Assembly: GCA_922989275.2 (NCBI GenBank)
Contig: OV277874.1
Location: forward strand, 22,246,154-22,310,153
Source of the DNA: Gari tellinella
Lineage: Eukaryota; Mollusca; Bivalvia; Cardiida; Psammobiidae
Direction: 5' to 3'
Length of the DNA stretch: 64,000 nt
Program-made: the position numbers and the translations under genes
In this document: positions 63,975 to 64,000 of the stretch, one piece after another
Numbering within the stretch: position 1 is the stretch's first letter
Layout of the letters: every line of letters starts with the position of its first letter
The notes under the pieces: model-generated
What the model was told of the DNA's origin: nothing
Database searches by the model: none
Seen by the model: the letters and a program-made list of their open reading frames with translations, nothing else

Positions 63975-64000
63975 TTTAACTCTTTCCTCCCTGAAACTTT

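Overview
This window is almost entirely transposable-element DNA from an animal genome. The mix of many non-LTR retrotransposons with short-tandem tails, a DIRS/Ngaro-type tyrosine-recombinase retroelement and very dense palindromic MITEs fits a lophotrochozoan, most likely a bivalve mollusc. That assignment is inference; no species marker was seen. I found no convincing host gene, tRNA, rRNA or CRISPR array.

Layout. (1) 1-2031: the 3' part of a broken LINE reverse transcriptase, fused near 1620 to the 5' head of another LINE (ORF1 start at 1772), which stops at an array of GTCAAAACGCCCCC units. (2) 1923-11721: a large insertion bounded by two mirror-image arrays of that unit, six units each. 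It carries a 5'-truncated LINE with an intact 691-codon RT frame (2419-4930) and a minus-strand DIRS/Ngaro-like element (5750-11480) encoding an SGNH hydrolase, gag and RT/RNase H. That element has split direct repeats in the order X-ORFs-YX-Y, but no tyrosine recombinase. (3) 11761-16480: a near full-length LINE with an L1-like ORF1 and an endonuclease/RT ORF2 broken by three in-frame stops. (4) 16491-17484: a three-unit tandem array that carries a MITE. (5) 17659-18696: a long-armed palindromic transposon with a perfect 8-bp target duplication. (6) 19640-20690: two LINE 3' ends side by side with different tails.

(7) 20.3-64 kb: a MITE field. Shell A (CAGTGGAG ends, TA duplication, about 246 bp) has 22 well-formed copies plus many decayed ones. 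Strand '+' means the arm reading CCCGTTTAAACGCAAACG is on the left. Shell C (CAGTGCTCCC ends, TA, about 360 bp) has about 15 copies. Others are shell D and G (TTAA-flanked), shell E and B (CAGGGCT ends, 6-bp duplications), shell H (GGGGCCCGTTT ends), shell I (CAGTRAAACCCCTC-like ends), and a decayed 1.18-kb Tc1-like element with recognisable transposase remains (56886-58063).

The most interesting pattern is modular. Three palindromic cores recur inside otherwise unrelated terminal-repeat shells. Core alpha has fixed boxes CAAACAG and TGATCAGA separated by family-specific arms that co-vary so the hairpin is always kept. Core beta contains AAAGCAGAATGCGCC. Core gamma contains GAATCGTCT. Shell E carries beta or alpha, and shell H carries gamma or alpha. 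This looks like exchange or convergent retention of hairpin modules among MITEs and is the best candidate here for something undescribed.
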